The notes below the pieces were generated by a model. That model made no database searches and was not told the origin of the DNA. It saw only the letters and a program-made list of their open reading frames with translations. A stretch of 64,000 bases of DNA. Source: Brasenia schreberi. Taxonomy: Eukaryota > Streptophyta > Magnoliopsida > Nymphaeales > Cabombaceae. The stretch lies in NCBI GenBank assembly GCA_036023115.1, contig JAYKKT010000089.1:8473501-8537500 (forward strand), written 5' to 3'. Both the position numbers and the translations under genes were made by a program. Shown here in pieces: positions 14,525-36,553 of the stretch (positions within the stretch are counted from its first letter, which is position 1; each line of letters opens with the position of its first letter).

Positions 14525-16840
14525 CTCTACCAAAATCTAAACACCAAACAGATTCGGAACAACACAATCAGCTTACTATAGTCATAAATAACATTGAAAA
14601 GAAAAAAACAGAATGTAATTACTAAATGAAGTAGCCAAAAAACCATATAGATGAAAGTAATTTAAGTTCTCACAAGATTACCACAAAAAAATTACTAAAT
14701 GGAATGGATCCAAACAAACGAGACACCTATCTTGAACTGCCAACGATATGTTACTCGGAAAATCACAAAGAAATAGTGCTTCTAGTACTATTGGATGTAT
14801 AATCCTCATCTTCTATTTGGAGCTATATTTTCAAATAAAAGAGAATAATTCAATAGAAAGACGAAAGGAATAACAAAACTAAAGCTTTAGATTGCACTGA
14901 CCTGTTTTCTCAACAATGGAACGAAAAGAGCGGGTAAGATTTCATCAAGTTCACGAGTTTAAAGTGATGAATGCAAAAAAATCAAACTTTAGTTGTTCAC
15001 ACTCATAAAACGAATTAAAGTATTAGGTATAAAAGAACCGAAACGCTTAGAACAATTTATGACGATCCCAATATCCAACAAAGACAAATACAAGGATCCA
15101 CAGGGCTACCATTCTCAAAATCCTGAAAGTCGTATCCAGAAAAAGAGATAATGGAACACCCACTTCTGTTAAACCCTAGAAACTAAAAGTCAAACCAACA
15201 ACCCAAAGAACCCCCAAAGATGCAACAGCAAACAAGGAATCAGAGATGAAACCCTAAGTACTAGCTAACCACTCTGTTTTTGTCCGAACTCAAACTTGAA
15301 TCTTTTTGCAAAAAGGGAACTAAAATCACACTACCAAACTCAAATTTGTGTGACGTCCTTGTGATAGAACCTAACAGTATGTTCATGAGAACAAGGAAAC
15401 CGTGAAATAATAAACCAAAATAAGTTACACATGACGAGTAATGGTGAGAAGAAATCAACAAACTTCTTCAAAGAAGAAGATGATGAAGACCTGATAATTA
15501 CGTTGCTTGCAATATCTCCACAGCAACGATGAAGGAAAGGAGAGACCGGGGAACCCTTCGCCTGCTAGTTATCCATCCCATTATAAGGATTAAAAAATTA
15601 TGAAACTGAAAATGGTATTAAAATATGAAATACGTCATGAACATAAAATAATAATGTGTGTGTTTGCTTGTTTGTTTGCGCACGAGTGTGCGTGTGTGTG
15701 TGTGAGAGAGAGAGAGAGAGTATTAAATTTGTCTGTAATGCAGGGGACCTGCCCAAAAATCGCCTTATAAGAGGATGGAAGGAGGCAGGCTGTCATTGAA
15801 AGTAAAACCATTCTGCAGCTCATTCAGAGGAATGAAGGAATTTTGCCGTTCATTCCATTCCATCACTATCTCTTTCTTTTCAATTTTTATTTTGTTTTAC
15901 TAACTTTTATTGCTTCAAACAAATTGACTGTCGAATCCCCATGAAATCAATGCACCTAAAGTGCCCAAAAAACCATTGCATCTCTATTCAACCACTACAT
16001 TTGACCATGACTAAGACCCTGTGAACGTTAGAGCTTATTTCTCATTTTCTAATTTAAAATGAAAAATGAAGAAAATGTATATCTTTGTGTGTGCGTGACT
16101 GTGCATGCATATATACACACACATTTATTTCTTGTACCAGCTTCGTTACATTGTAGCTGTTATAATATATGCATCTTCATAATCACTTGCTTTTAGTTCT
16201 GATTTCATGTTTTGCGCTTCATTGCCTTGTTGTTTTGTTGTGTTAAAATTGTTTTAAATCAATTTTCCTCTTTGATTCAGCGGAAATTATATTTGGCAAA
16301 CTCCCTGAATCCACCTGAAGGGAGAAACTTTCAGTTCAAACTACGCCCATTTTTGAAAGCCTCAATTTCCTGATAGAACGGCTTCACTTATGGTGAAGTC
16401 AAAGGAATTTGCGATAACATTTGGAGCTAAATGCTGAACGTAGAAGCATGTGTCAACCGATTGGGGATATCTGATACTGAATCTGGCTCCAAATCCATAT
16501 CCTAACAAGGATCCAGAATAGTATTTTGCTGATCGTTCAAATTACGGTATATGTTTCGCTGTCGCTTTTGCATTATATTTCCGATTTGGCGTCCCCCACT
16601 CTGGATCTGGTTACCATATTATCCCATTAGAGCTCGATTTGATAAACTCATGTTCAATCCAAATCCGATCCATTAACACTGTCCCCAGTGATGAAGAGAA
16701 GCAGGCATTTAGGGTTTTCATGGTTTGAGATTTCGAGGGTTTGCTCACTTCTTGGTCGTTGTGCTCCTTTGGAAGGAACAAGTTGGTGAAGCAAAACCCT
16801 CAAACTGCGTGTCTCATGCACGTGGTATGCCGAACACTTC
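14525..16840. other. Upstream region of the NAC gene, no further gene seen
   Basis: This holds the presumed 5' UTR and promoter of the minus-strand NAC gene. A TTTAG acceptor-like site just before the start codon leaves room for a 5' UTR intron, and a TTATAATGG TATA-like word lies near 15580 on the minus strand. Neither can be proved here. A (TG)n(AG)n tract lies at 15693-15720. No other gene was recognised. Confidence 0.4.
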
Positions 16841-16843
16841 ACG

Positions 16844-16845
16844 TC

Positions 16846-16941
<96 letters not shown>

Positions 16942-16958
16942 GTGTGTGTGTGTGTGTG
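16844..16958. repeat. Compound microsatellite (CT)n(TA)n(CG)(TG)n
   Basis: About 17 CT units, about 30 TA units and a short GT run. Apparent ORFs across it are repeat translations. Confidence 0.95.
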
Positions 16959-16960
16959 TC

Positions 16961-18157
16961 TCTTCGTTGTAAGGTAATATATGAAATTGCCACTTAAATG
17001 CAAGAGTTGAAGGGATTCTCACGCTGCATAGTTCCCCAGTCAACACGCACTGCCTTCCCCCTCCAATTGACTACGATTTGTGGAAGACCTTAATTAATCA
17101 GATCCATTGACGAAAATGCCCTTGCATAAAGCCATAATATGATCTGGAGATTTTTGTTCCTCCCACAAGAGTTTCTATTTTAAAAACATAGGAAGGGGAA
17201 TCCTACTGAGATGTGACCATTTATGATGTGTTTAGATTTGGACAAGTAATTAGGCGAATCCAAATGGGCTCTTTGTTATTTTGTCGGCTTGTTCGCGAAG
17301 CATTTTAAGATTGTTTAAGCTCTTAACACTGTCCATTGCATTCCCTGAAATAAAAGAGCTGGTTCCATTTGCAGCCATCGACAGTCATGGTGTGTTATAT
17401 ATAAACTTCGTGATGTGTTGAATGTTGTGAGAAGCACCATCGAGAGTTAGCATGAGTGAGAAGTCACAAGGGCAGTTTGGTGAGTTGTGTTAGCAGAGAA
17501 GAAGCAAAGAGTGTTTTATTCGGTAGAGGGGACAAGGTCAGTGAAAATGTCAATGGGTCATCCCCCCTTCCTCGCCTACATTTCTGTGCTTTTATTCATG
17601 GGATGCTGTGATATCGTTTTGGTCATGATGGAGAAATTGTATTTAGGGCTTTTCAGTTCCCACAATTTTCTTGATTTGCAATAGTAACATCATTATATAT
17701 CATATATATACAGAGTTTATCGGAAAAATACACATAGAACACATACCTACACATATGTGTGTATGCACGTGCGAAAGGACACCTGCTTGTGGCCCACATA
17801 GGGATGTGATAAAGTTGAACTTATATGCTAGCAAATTTATGTGCTAGCCTGCATTAGAGGCTCTTATTTTGTGCTCTAAGATCAAATGACTTCTACAACT
17901 CTAAAAAAAATTATCAATATTTGCCCAAATTCAATTTATAGAAGAAATCATGAAGTGATAGCACTCCAGATTAACTGGTTTAGTCTAATAGCAAATATGC
18001 ACCAACCAAATCTCTTATGTATATGCTAAATTTTTCCTATTTTCTACCAAAAGAATTATTGAATATGGAAAAATGTAAGTCCTTTTAAAAGTCTACTAAC
18101 ATTTCTCTAATCTAACTCAGACTGAACACATGCGACCAGCAAGGTTCAGTCGAGAGA

Positions 18158-18160
<3 letters not shown>
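16961..18160. other. Intergenic, nothing recognised
   Basis: No gene or known repeat was identified; short ORFs only. Confidence 0.5.

Positions 18161-18162
<2 letters not shown>

Positions 18163-18222
<60 letters not shown>
18163..18222. repeat. Compound microsatellite (TC)n(TA)n
   Basis: About 20 TC units followed by about 10 TA units. Confidence 0.95.
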
Positions 18223-18696
18223 GCACACTCGAAAAATAGGTAGGAAAAAATTTGTTCAGTAGTTAATAATATGCATCTGTGAAGAGACAATCCAATCACA
18301 ATACTAGTTTTGAAGCATCTGCGAGTGAATGAACTTTGCGAGGTACCTGTTCGACGGTGAAATCATATTGTGACAATAGATATTGCCACCAGGAAAACCT
18401 TTACAACTTGGGAGTATTTCTGATTTTTCTTTGAGAAGTACTGATAGGGTTTGAGAATTCATTCTGTTGGCTGACAGTTTAATTCTTGACTTTTGAACTG
18501 GCCTGATCCATGAAAACAAATTCTTCCTGTTTTTCCTTCTTTAACAAAACTGCGGCCCGTGTGTCCCATGATACATATTTGAAAAGGACAAACGATTCTG
18601 TGAATGCTGGCTCCAGTGGTGGCAGGTTTGGGGCTTCTTCTAGAACTGTAATTGCTAGTGTGCGTTGCGATTGATCTAAAGAATGTGTCATGCTAG

Positions 18697-18815
18697 CACC
18701 CAAAGCGTTAGCTCAACAGTAAGAATCTCGCCTCCCACGCTGCAGTGGTGAGTTCAGTTCTCTGGTGTTGCATGCATGTGTGGCTGTGCTAAGCTTCGGC
18801 CTACCTTTGGAAAAC
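18697..18815 (+). mobile_element. tRNA-derived SINE-like repeat, copy 2
   Basis: The sequence TTAGCTCAACAGTAAGAATC fits a Pol III A box near 18710. GAGTTCAGTTCTC, about 35 nt downstream, fits a degenerate B box. GCATGTGTGGCTGTGCTAAG and CTTCGGCCTACC follow, the same layout as the copies near 0.7 and 43.4 kb. Confidence 0.55.
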
Positions 18816-19550
18816 AAAAGTGAGGACGACCCAGTAAATCCTGAAAGGTGGCAAAAGTGACCTTTCACCCCGACGAGGAATGTGCCCATAGGAACGACGG
18901 TCTTCCTGCCATTAGTGTATGTCAAGTAAATCGGTGGCCCTATGTTGAAGAAAGGATTAATTACCTCCGGTAATTGTAGAATATAAAGCAAATCAGATTC
19001 AGATGGGAATGGTTTTATCAGATTCGATTATCAAATGATGGTGCAATTGGTTTAGAATTGCATACGAAAGGCCAAAACATTATACACCTAAGGCATGGAG
19101 AGACACATGCACAATCCGATCCAGGTATTGGATATCTTTGGGATATTTCTAATAATTAATAGCAATCCGAATTCTGTAAGTATTTAGATATGGTTTTAGA
19201 CACAGAATGTGATTAATCAGGTCTGAATCCATATATTCAATCCATTGGCAGGAAAACATTTTCCTTCTGTTTTTAGGGGGTGGGGAAGGCATCAGTTGAA
19301 GTTGGTACTGGGTACTAGTGGAGGATGATTCTTCGGCGATTTTCTCATCTCCAACCTCGCTAATTTCCTCAAGTATATAACTAGAAAATTGGATATGTAT
19401 TTGCTTCCAAGAAAACTTCATATGTGGCTCCAATCTTTAATGCTTCAATAAAATTGTGCATTTGGAGTTGCTAATGGCTGGTACCAAAATGTCTACCGCT
19501 TCCAATTGGCCAATTGGAACTTCCACAAGTTTATTTTTTTCATTTACAAA
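18816..19550. other. Intergenic, nothing recognised
   Basis: No coding signature or repeat family was identified. Confidence 0.45.
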
Positions 19551-19554
19551 GACC

Positions 19555-19705
19555 ATAAAGTGTTGAAAGAAAATAATAACAAATAATTTAGCTTACGTTG
19601 AATTAAATATTAGCACGACACATGATCGAGTCTTATAAAAATAAAGAATCCATGAAGGGACCCATCTAGCATGAGAAAAGGCTTAGCTATTGTTCTTTGT
19701 ACCAA
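19555..19705 (+). mobile_element. RTE 3'-end fragment
   Basis: The segment reads like the RTE C-terminus and tail: AAAGTGTTGAAAGAAA, TTAGCTTACGTTGAATTAAA, GCACGACACATGATCGAGTC, GACCCATCTAGCATGAG and AAAAGGCTTAG. It is heavily truncated and decayed. Confidence 0.8.
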
Positions 19706-19849
19706 AGCCCATCAACACCTATAAATTCCAAATGGGATAAAACAGAACACCTCTAAATTCCAAATGGGAAAAAACAGATCCATATACTATACAATGTGAT
19801 AATATCACATACCGGTACCAAAATGGTTACAATGTCACAGCGGGTTCAC

Positions 19850-19869
19850 CTTAAAGAGTGGAGTGCGTG

Positions 19870-19962
<93 letters not shown>

Positions 19963-20083
19963 ATATATATACATATACGTGTGTGTGTGCGCGCGCAAAT
20001 GAATATACTAGTAATTTTCTTTCCAATACCTGGATCTGAGTGTGCATGTATCTCTTCATGTCTTAAAGAGTGGAATGCGTGAG

Positions 20084-20179
<96 letters not shown>

Positions 20180-20245
20180 GTATGTTTGTATATATGTATA
20201 TGCATGTATATGTTATACGTACGTGTGTGTGTGCAAATGAATGTT
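19850..20245. repeat. Tandem duplication (about 212 bp) containing (TC)n(TA)n
   Basis: CTTAAAGAGTGGARTGCGTGAGTCTC occurs at about 19850 and about 20061. Each occurrence is followed by a long TC run, a TA run, then ACGTGTGTGTGTG and CAAATGAAT. The first TC run is about 40 units long. The arms around the microsatellite are duplicated too, so this is a segmental duplication and not just slippage. Confidence 0.8.
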
Positions 20246-21639
20246 TAATTGTCTCTATTGGCAATATGTCTACGTTTGATCATGACAATCTACGTGTGGA
20301 TATTCTTTTGTATCTCACAATAATTACATAAACAATCACGTATAGACAAGTGTTTGTTCGAACACAAATTCTCTCAAGAAAAGAAATAGGCACTTCAGAA
20401 CAGTGTCACGTACTTTCACTCCAACTCCTTTCATGTTTGAGTGTCACATACTACAAGAGTGACAGTTGATCTCCTGCAAAAGAAGAGACGAGCCAATGAT
20501 GATCCTGACCTATACACACGTACACACGGAGAGAGAGAGAGAGCACGTAAATAAGTTTTTTCTTGACGTTGAAGCAACAGGATTTGGCATACTCGAAGCT
20601 AGCAAGTTCTTATGGATAGATCGATAATCGAGAGACCCAACTCGCTGGAAAAGTGTGTGGTCCGCAAACCAGCTGGTTCTTCAAGGATTTCACTTAAGTT
20701 TTTCCATAAGATTCTAAGCCACTACAAGAAATTGTCTATTTATTTAATAAAGAAAAAGTTTATTTGACGGTGGTTTACTATATATTCGAGAGAAATAAAG
20801 CATATGAAAATTTTCATAAACCTCAATGGTTCCTGTTAGCATGAGTTACTCATAAATAAGTTTTCAATATATGATAATCGCATCTGCTCTTATCTCCCCT
20901 CTCAATCCTTCTGGTTCTTTTTCTTATCTGCTTCGCTTTTCTACTGCTTGATCAAGCCGGGAGGTGGACCCGGCACTCGCATTCTATAGCAGAATGTGAT
21001 TATACAAGTTTTATTTTAAGAGGTTACATATAAGTGTGTGTGTGTGTGTGTGTGTGTTTCGAGTATAAAAAAAATGGACTTGGTTCTTGGAGCCCTTACC
21101 CACTTTGGATGCTAGTACCAGACTTGGATCTGAGTCCTATCAGGGGACAAATATTATACCTCAATCTTGGAACACAATTTGTATCCCACACCTAGGAAAA
21201 TTATATTTTTAAAATTTATTTTCCTTCGTTTTTTTGCAGTATTTAGTGAGCTCGTATAGGATTTAGGTTTGTTATGGATGCCATACACCATACTTGGTTG
21301 CACATGTCATTTGGATCTTGTAGGTCCAAATGGATCTATTCTTTCGTTACTAATCTCTGCAGGTTTAGTGAAGTCAAATATGATAAGTTGGTGTCCCAGC
21401 ATGAGCAGTACCGGCCGATCTACAGTAATGTTAGATGAGGCTTCCGCCTTACCTAAATTTCGGAAGACAAACAAAAGCAAAAGAATATTCCCATGGTTAT
21501 AACAGTGGGTTATTGTCCTAGTCTTAAGAGAATTTCTAGACCTGCCAATGGCGGATCTATTCATGGGTGAGGTGAGGCAGCCAGTGACCTAAAAAATACG
21601 AGAAAAAAGCAATACAGGCAATCTGAGTTTTATATTTAT
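20246..21639. other. Intergenic, nothing recognised
   Basis: No gene was recognised. Short GA (20528-20542) and GT (21033-21057) runs are present. Opposed short ORFs around 21270-21560 carry no known motif. Confidence 0.45.
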
Positions 21640-21904
21640 ATATAGATAGAGAGAGAGAGAGAGAGGGGGGGGGGGGGGGGTGAAAAGTAAGCTTACCAAT
21701 AGTTTATATATATACTCATACATACCAAAACAGCTCCACCATTTAATTAACATGATCAACTTTGGAGATTTAAATTAAAAGTACTAATTTAATTTCATAC
21801 TTTGCATTTAATGCATGAGGTGTATTAAATGGTTTTTGCTTTGTCACATCAAAAATAGAATAATTGAGATGATAAAATAGTATTGAGCATTTACCTCTCT
21901 CTCT

Positions 21905-21955
<51 letters not shown>
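21640..21955. mobile_element. MITE-like element with TA/GA termini, copy 2
   Basis: The left end is TATATAGATAGAGAGAGAG followed by an unusual run of 16 G (21665-21680). The right end is CTCTCTCTAATATATATA, then a separate GA run. The core contains CATGATCAACTTTGGAGATT, GCATTTAATGCATGAGG and TTGAGCATTTACC. The last word recurs in the copy at 63.3 kb directly before its TC tract. Confidence 0.5.
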
Positions 21956-23005
21956 TCATTTATATCTCACTGACATGTGCTCCGCCTCACCCTGGAAAAA
22001 GTTCTTAGGATTGCCACTGGGCAAATGTCTTCTATGATGAGTAAAGCAAAACATGTGACTTAATGAAATTAACTTCGACTAGCAATTTAAACATGTGATT
22101 GTTCATGAAGTTAACTTTACCGATAATTTAGTGGTACACCAAAATAAAAAGAGATTCGTCCTTAATCCCATGTGCAGTTATAATTGATCCGCTTTTCAGC
22201 TGTTTTTTTTTTCAAAATATGTTTTTTTTTCTTTAAGACTAAGCAATGCATCACCCCCCAATACTCTTCAGCTCTAGCTGCTAAAATCGCTGAGCCTGCA
22301 CTTTGATAAGAACAATCTAAAGATAAAATCACACACACACACTCGTAGGCACATGCCCACACGCACGTAAATATATGTGTCTGTGTGTATGCGCACTATA
22401 GATAAATCGAGCAGGTACTATCACTACTACCACATCTGATCAAATCGGATCCATAGATCTCACTCGTCATATCTAATGACTTGGTAGCACCTAGATGCTA
22501 GCATCTGATATATGAATGTGCACGCACTCGGGTGGGTGGGTGTGTTATACTGCTGAGATCTTTTGTTACATTGCAAGAACATAGTAGTGTTCCTCAAGCA
22601 ATTACTGTCATCATCTTTAATTACCAAGGCTTTCCTCAGTTCGATAATAAAGAAGGGGACGTGTTCACAGTGTTTGGCTCCTAAACCGCATTGAATTTAA
22701 AGGGCAGAATCATCAACTGATCATTTGATTCAGAGTTTCAGCGTTTTCTCTTCTAATTTAAGGGCCTTCATCCATCTGCTCACGAGGAAGATTTATGAAT
22801 CTTAAAGATGATGGTTCAATGGGTTATCATCTATTTTCATTTCCATTATTTACCATAAATAAGTTGTGATATGTTTGATTTTCTTAAAGGCACAAAGATT
22901 GCATATTTCAGTTAAATACATTTCTGAAAGATTAACCAACTCGACTGCCTACACGTACTTCCTTGCAAAGTATTCTGGATAAAATTCGCGCTATGTGCAC
23001 AATGA
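21956..23005. other. Intergenic, nothing recognised
   Basis: No coding or repeat signature beyond short CA/TG runs. Confidence 0.45.
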
Positions 23006-23007
23006 GC

Positions 23008-23120
23008 AACAGCTCACCTGCCTAGGGGGTTAACTCACAAATTGAAGATCAAGAGATCGATACCCAGGACGTACATTTGGCTGACCATAACTAGATTTCT
23101 TCTGTATAATGAAAAAGCTT
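23008..23120 (+). mobile_element. tRNA-derived SINE-like repeat, second type
   Basis: The sequence CAGCTCACCTGCCTAGGGGG resembles a tRNA A-box region. GAGATCGATACCCAGGAC, about 40 nt on, resembles a B box, and a T-rich stretch with TTCTTCTGTATAATG follows. A similar A-box word (CAGCTCACCTGGCCACGG) is present on the minus strand at about 41.8 kb. Confidence 0.45.
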
Positions 23121-24324
23121 GGAATGGATTATTTCATGTGCTTTTTTGGTAAAAAGATTTACTTATGAAAAAGGAAGCCTTTTTCTCTTTTGATATGCAT
23201 CAAAAATTAGCATGCTTTAATCCTCAGGATTGTGAGTGCATCCGTCTAGTTTGGTATATTTGAAAGCAGGTTCAGTTATGGAGCTCTAGTAAATAAATTG
23301 CACTCTATGTGTGTGTGCGCTTGTGCGTGCGTGCGTGCACATGTGCTTGTGCCTCTGTGTGTGTGTGTGTTTTGCAACACTCACAAGAAATTAAGTTCAC
23401 TTCATTATCAAGCAGCTCAGTAGTGATCTTCACTCAACCGATTAAATGTGCATGTGAACAAGGCACCGTTTTTTAGGTTAATTGTTTCATCACCTATTGG
23501 TTCATCCTTAACTATAGTTGCACCAAGAGAGATCTTGACGCAATCTTTTCCAGAACCGCTTATGCGATAAAGCAAAGTGATAATTCTTGATGTTCATGTG
23601 GTACTTCGACCGAGTTCTTCCTATCATCTCATTAGTGCATGGTCAGATGAATGAACCACCACCGAGTTCGGATTGTTTTCTGCAACTCCGAAACATGAAG
23701 TTGGAACTGCTAGTGACAGCAAACCAGTACGACAGAGTCAGTATGTACCCGGCCTTCAGGATTCTTGTGACGGTATGTCTATAATTAGACATGACTGGTT
23801 CCGGGTAAGCCGAAACCGGTGTTTCCTAACTGTTGGTTTCTGTTTAAGGTCCAAACCATTCGAAACCCAGAAAAATATAAAAATTTGAAGTAAAAAAATA
23901 AGAAACCGACAGTTTGAAACCGCCGATCCATAGAAGGTGAAGCAGAACCGAACCGAAGGAGCCCACACTGTTCTGGCTCCAACCAGTTTACTTTTGGTTG
24001 AAACCGCCAAGTTGGTTCACAACCAGCCATGACTATCTATAATGATGCCCATCACAACCCAGGAAGGAGCTTATAGATGAGTTTGAATAGGATGAAACTA
24101 AGAGGGAAACAGCAGTACTCTCGAACTGCGAATCTGCTAAACACTACCAGGCTCCTTTTATCTCCATGTCATCATTTGCTAACAAATGGCTCGCGATCCT
24201 GTATCGAAAGATGAGGAAGGGTACAGCAAGCTGCGAAACAGGAACTGGGAATGTCTATGATAAACAGATCCATTTTGTAAATTCGTTCTTACGAGTTCAT
24301 AAGACAATCTTTCTATAAGAGAAG
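23121..24324. other. Intergenic with a GAACC/GGTTC-rich tract
   Basis: The stretch 23790-24030 is rich in degenerate GAAACC/GGTTC words with long chance ORFs on both strands. Tracts of the same flavour occur near 38.4, 44.1-44.4 and 61.5 kb. No gene was recognised. Confidence 0.4.
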
Positions 24325-24637
24325 ACCAATTTAATCTGATAAATAATGAAGTTATTATAAACAAATTGGGAATGGCATCAATAGAGAATAAAATGAGAGA
24401 ATGTCCTTTAAGATGGTGTGGACATATAGAAAGAAGATCAAAAGAAAAGCATGTAAGAAGGCATGCAAAACTAGATTTTGAAAGTATCAAAAAAGATAGA
24501 AGACACTACAAAAGTGTTGGAAATAAACAATAAAAAATGATTTAGTTTATGTTGAGTTAAATGATAGGGTTAAAGAATTTATGTAACTGATTACATTTAG
24601 TATGGAAAAAAGCTTAGTTGTAGTAGTAGTATTATAA
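24325..24637 (+). mobile_element. 5'-truncated RTE fragment
   Basis: It matches the RTE C-terminal region (AATGAAGTTATTATAAACAA, ATAAAATGAGAGAATG, TTAAGATGGTGTGGACATA) and ends GTATGGAAAAAAGCTTAGTTG with a (TAG)n tail instead of (TTG)n. It is decayed. Confidence 0.82.
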
Positions 24638-26142
24638 ACTTCACAAAAAGGCTTTGGCACGTGCAATATAATCTTTCGTTTAAAAGAAATCAATGAAACA
24701 GCATTCATTCAAATCCTATATTTTTGAATTGAGAAAGATATTGAGAGGTAAATTGGATTAATGGAGCATCCATTACCTTTAGGGAGCCCCAATTCTATTC
24801 AGTTACCTTTTCTTTGGTTTGAATATCATTCAATTGAAATCAAAGATGGTATCATTGGCATATTTCCTGGCACAAGGTTAGAATTCTAGCTCTTCGCCCA
24901 GGCCTCCCGTTCGGTTCACAGGAACACAGGAGCAGATTTATTTTATACCCAGTAAGTACAGACTGGTCATAGGTTGAAGTTGATGAGTTTTAATGTGGAG
25001 AAAATTGGTATACAATGAACCACAGCTCTCCTGTCTAAGTGTTAACTCGAGAGAAGATTCAAGTTGGTTATCAGTTTGATGCGGTGGATGTGTATTTCTA
25101 ATAGGGGTGCCGCTTACCCAGCTGGCTCAATAAAGAGGAGAAAAGGAAAAGACAACAGGTTTAAGTACTTAAATGCGCCATCCACCATGTAGCGTTGCTG
25201 CAGTATAACCATATGGTCTCCCAATGGGGCAGGATGCCAGGGAGAAGCATGGCCATCACAAGCGGTGCCGCATCACTGCCGGCCTCAATGCTCAACTGTG
25301 GAAATCAAGTACCTGAAATTCAAGCTCTTAAAATGGGTCTTTCTCTTAGCAGAGCAGGTCCCACAAACGACCGGCCCCTGTTTTAAGGCTTCATTTCACA
25401 AGAGATCAAACTCATAAAGGAGAAGGTACAAAATTGAAGATGCAGAAGAATCCACAAAGCAAACAGCCATTTCAATCAAATCAAAAAACAAGCCATCATA
25501 TATATATATGGTGTCGAACTGACAGTTTCAAACTTTTGCACACTTAGAAAAATGGGTGTTCTGGCGTTTGTGTCCGCACGTGTCTGTGTGTGAGAGAGAG
25601 AGAGAGAGACACAAACGCCTCTAGGTGCGTTTGAAGGACTTAGCCTGCACCAAATACAGTCCCATCAAATGTAATTTATGAAAAATATTAGCGAGCAACA
25701 TGAAATGATGAACATTATCTCATTGGTGGTGCTCCTGATATCATATACTAAAATTCAGTACATCTCCCCAGAGGAACAGCAACCATGAAGATCCAAATGA
25801 TAAACCGAAATCAGGTTTTAGCTCAATATTTGAGTGAACTTCAAGACAAGTAACATGATTCCTTAAGACCCAGCCGCTATAACTGGGAGACTGATTCAGA
25901 TGGTTTATATAGAAGCATTACCCACCAATGATTCTTTTTTTTATTTCATAGATTCGTACAACACCAGACTTGAGAAGCTAACGATGTTCTTGAACAGGGG
26001 AATAATTACCCAATAAAAACAAGCACCCCTGTCAAACTAAGAGGCTTATCCTTGGCAGTCAAACAAATATGGCATATTTACAGAAAAATCACCACATAAA
26101 TCAACCTTACAACAATTGACGCACATAAATAGGAGAAAAATG
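24638..26142. other. 3' flank of the MPK6-type gene, nothing else recognised
   Basis: It contains a possible degenerate tRNA-like repeat near 25020-25140 and a GA run near 25592. The 3' UTR of the minus-strand kinase gene should extend below 26143. Confidence 0.4.
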
Positions 26143-35346
<9,204 letters not shown>

Positions 35347-35676
35347 CGAGATCCTTGCACACACGCGCGCACAGATGTTTCCCCGGTTGCTCAGGAAATT
35401 CTAAGATTATCGAGAGAGAGAGAGAGAGAAGAGGAGGAGGAATCCTTTTCCGATTGCCCTCGAAACCCTGGAATTGTCAATACAAGTAAGATATTGAGGA
35501 ATCCTTTTCCGAATGCCGTCAAAACCCGCAAGTATCAACAAAAAGTATATCCTTTTACGATTACTCTCAACACGCTAGAATTACCAAAGCGCAAACACAC
35601 ACACTTCCGATTGAACTCAGAACCGTAGAACTAACCAATAATCACAAAGAGAGAGAGAGAGAAAGAGAGGGCTCGC

Positions 35677-35685
35677 TTTTTTATA
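35677..35685 (-). promoter_or_regulatory. TATA box of the MPK6-type gene
   Basis: The minus strand reads GCGTATAAAAAAGCG. It lies about 330 nt upstream of the start codon, leaving a 5' UTR with CT-rich tracts (35413-35432, 35649-35670), which is typical of plant core promoters. Position and sequence are seen; function is inferred. Confidence 0.55.
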
Positions 35686-35984
35686 CGCTTCTCTGCTTTT
35701 GTGTTCTGTGAAAGATTCTGCAAGAAACTGAGGAAGATTTGGAAGTAGACGGACATTTTCCCCGGGTAAATTTTCCCTCCAGCCTATTTTGCTTCTTGAC
35801 CAAATTGCTCTCAATCTTTTCCGTTAAAGACGCCACCTATTTCTTCCTTTGCTCTTGCAGCTTTGGGCAATATAGACTTTTGGTCGTTCTGTGTGCCGTT
35901 CTCTCTGGTTGGCTCAGCCCCCACACTGTTTCACATGATATGTCAAATCATATTTCATAAAATCATTATTTTACTTTACCTTTT

Positions 35985-36053
35985 AGATGGACGGCTGTTA
36001 CTTTCGGAGTTTTAGAAGTTTGATTTCCTAATTGAACTTACAGCCGTCCATCT
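35985..36053. repeat. Perfect 14-bp inverted repeat, hairpin
   Basis: AGATGGACGGCTGT at 35985-35998 is the exact reverse complement of ACAGCCGTCCATCT at 36040-36053, with a 41-nt loop. It lies about 300 bp upstream of the MPK6 TATA box. It could be a small MITE remnant. Confidence 0.8.
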
Positions 36054-36465
36054 CTCACTTGAACGGATAAAATTTTGGAATATAGCGTACCACCATTTAA
36101 TTAGATATTAATAAATAAAATATTTTACTTCTTTATTATGATACCGACCAACAACTTACATATAAAAATGAACCGTTGAAATTAAGCTTAAAAAAACTCA
36201 AACTTATAAGTAAACATTCTTAATTATTTATATATTACAGACTTTGGAAAACAGCTGCAATCCCCTCCCAAATATGTTTATGATAAAAAAATTATTTATA
36301 TATTATAGAGACTTCAAGAAATAGTAGCTTTTTTCATCTTAATTTAAGTTAATTTTAAATAGAGAAAACTTTGTATTAGTATCTTAGAGTTGCTCACAAA
36401 GACTTCTGATGTGGTGCAGTTGCTTACGTGTTGCTTGCATGGCATATGTATCTCTGAAATTGGTG

Positions 36466-36553
36466 TTTACGTGGCATGTGTGACGTGGTGCTAACGTAAA
36501 TGTTAACGTGGCATGTGTGACGTGGAGATAACGTAAATGTTAACGTGGCATTG
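36466..36553. repeat. Short tandem repeat of about 37 bp with ACGT cores
   Basis: The unit AACGTGGCATGTGTGACGTGG, a 4-nt variable spacer and AACGTAAATGTT are repeated about 2.3 times, so ACGTGG/AACGTT-type cores occur many times within 90 bp. ACGT cores are the binding core of plant bZIP factors; no nearby start codon shows that it acts as a promoter. Confidence 0.75.
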
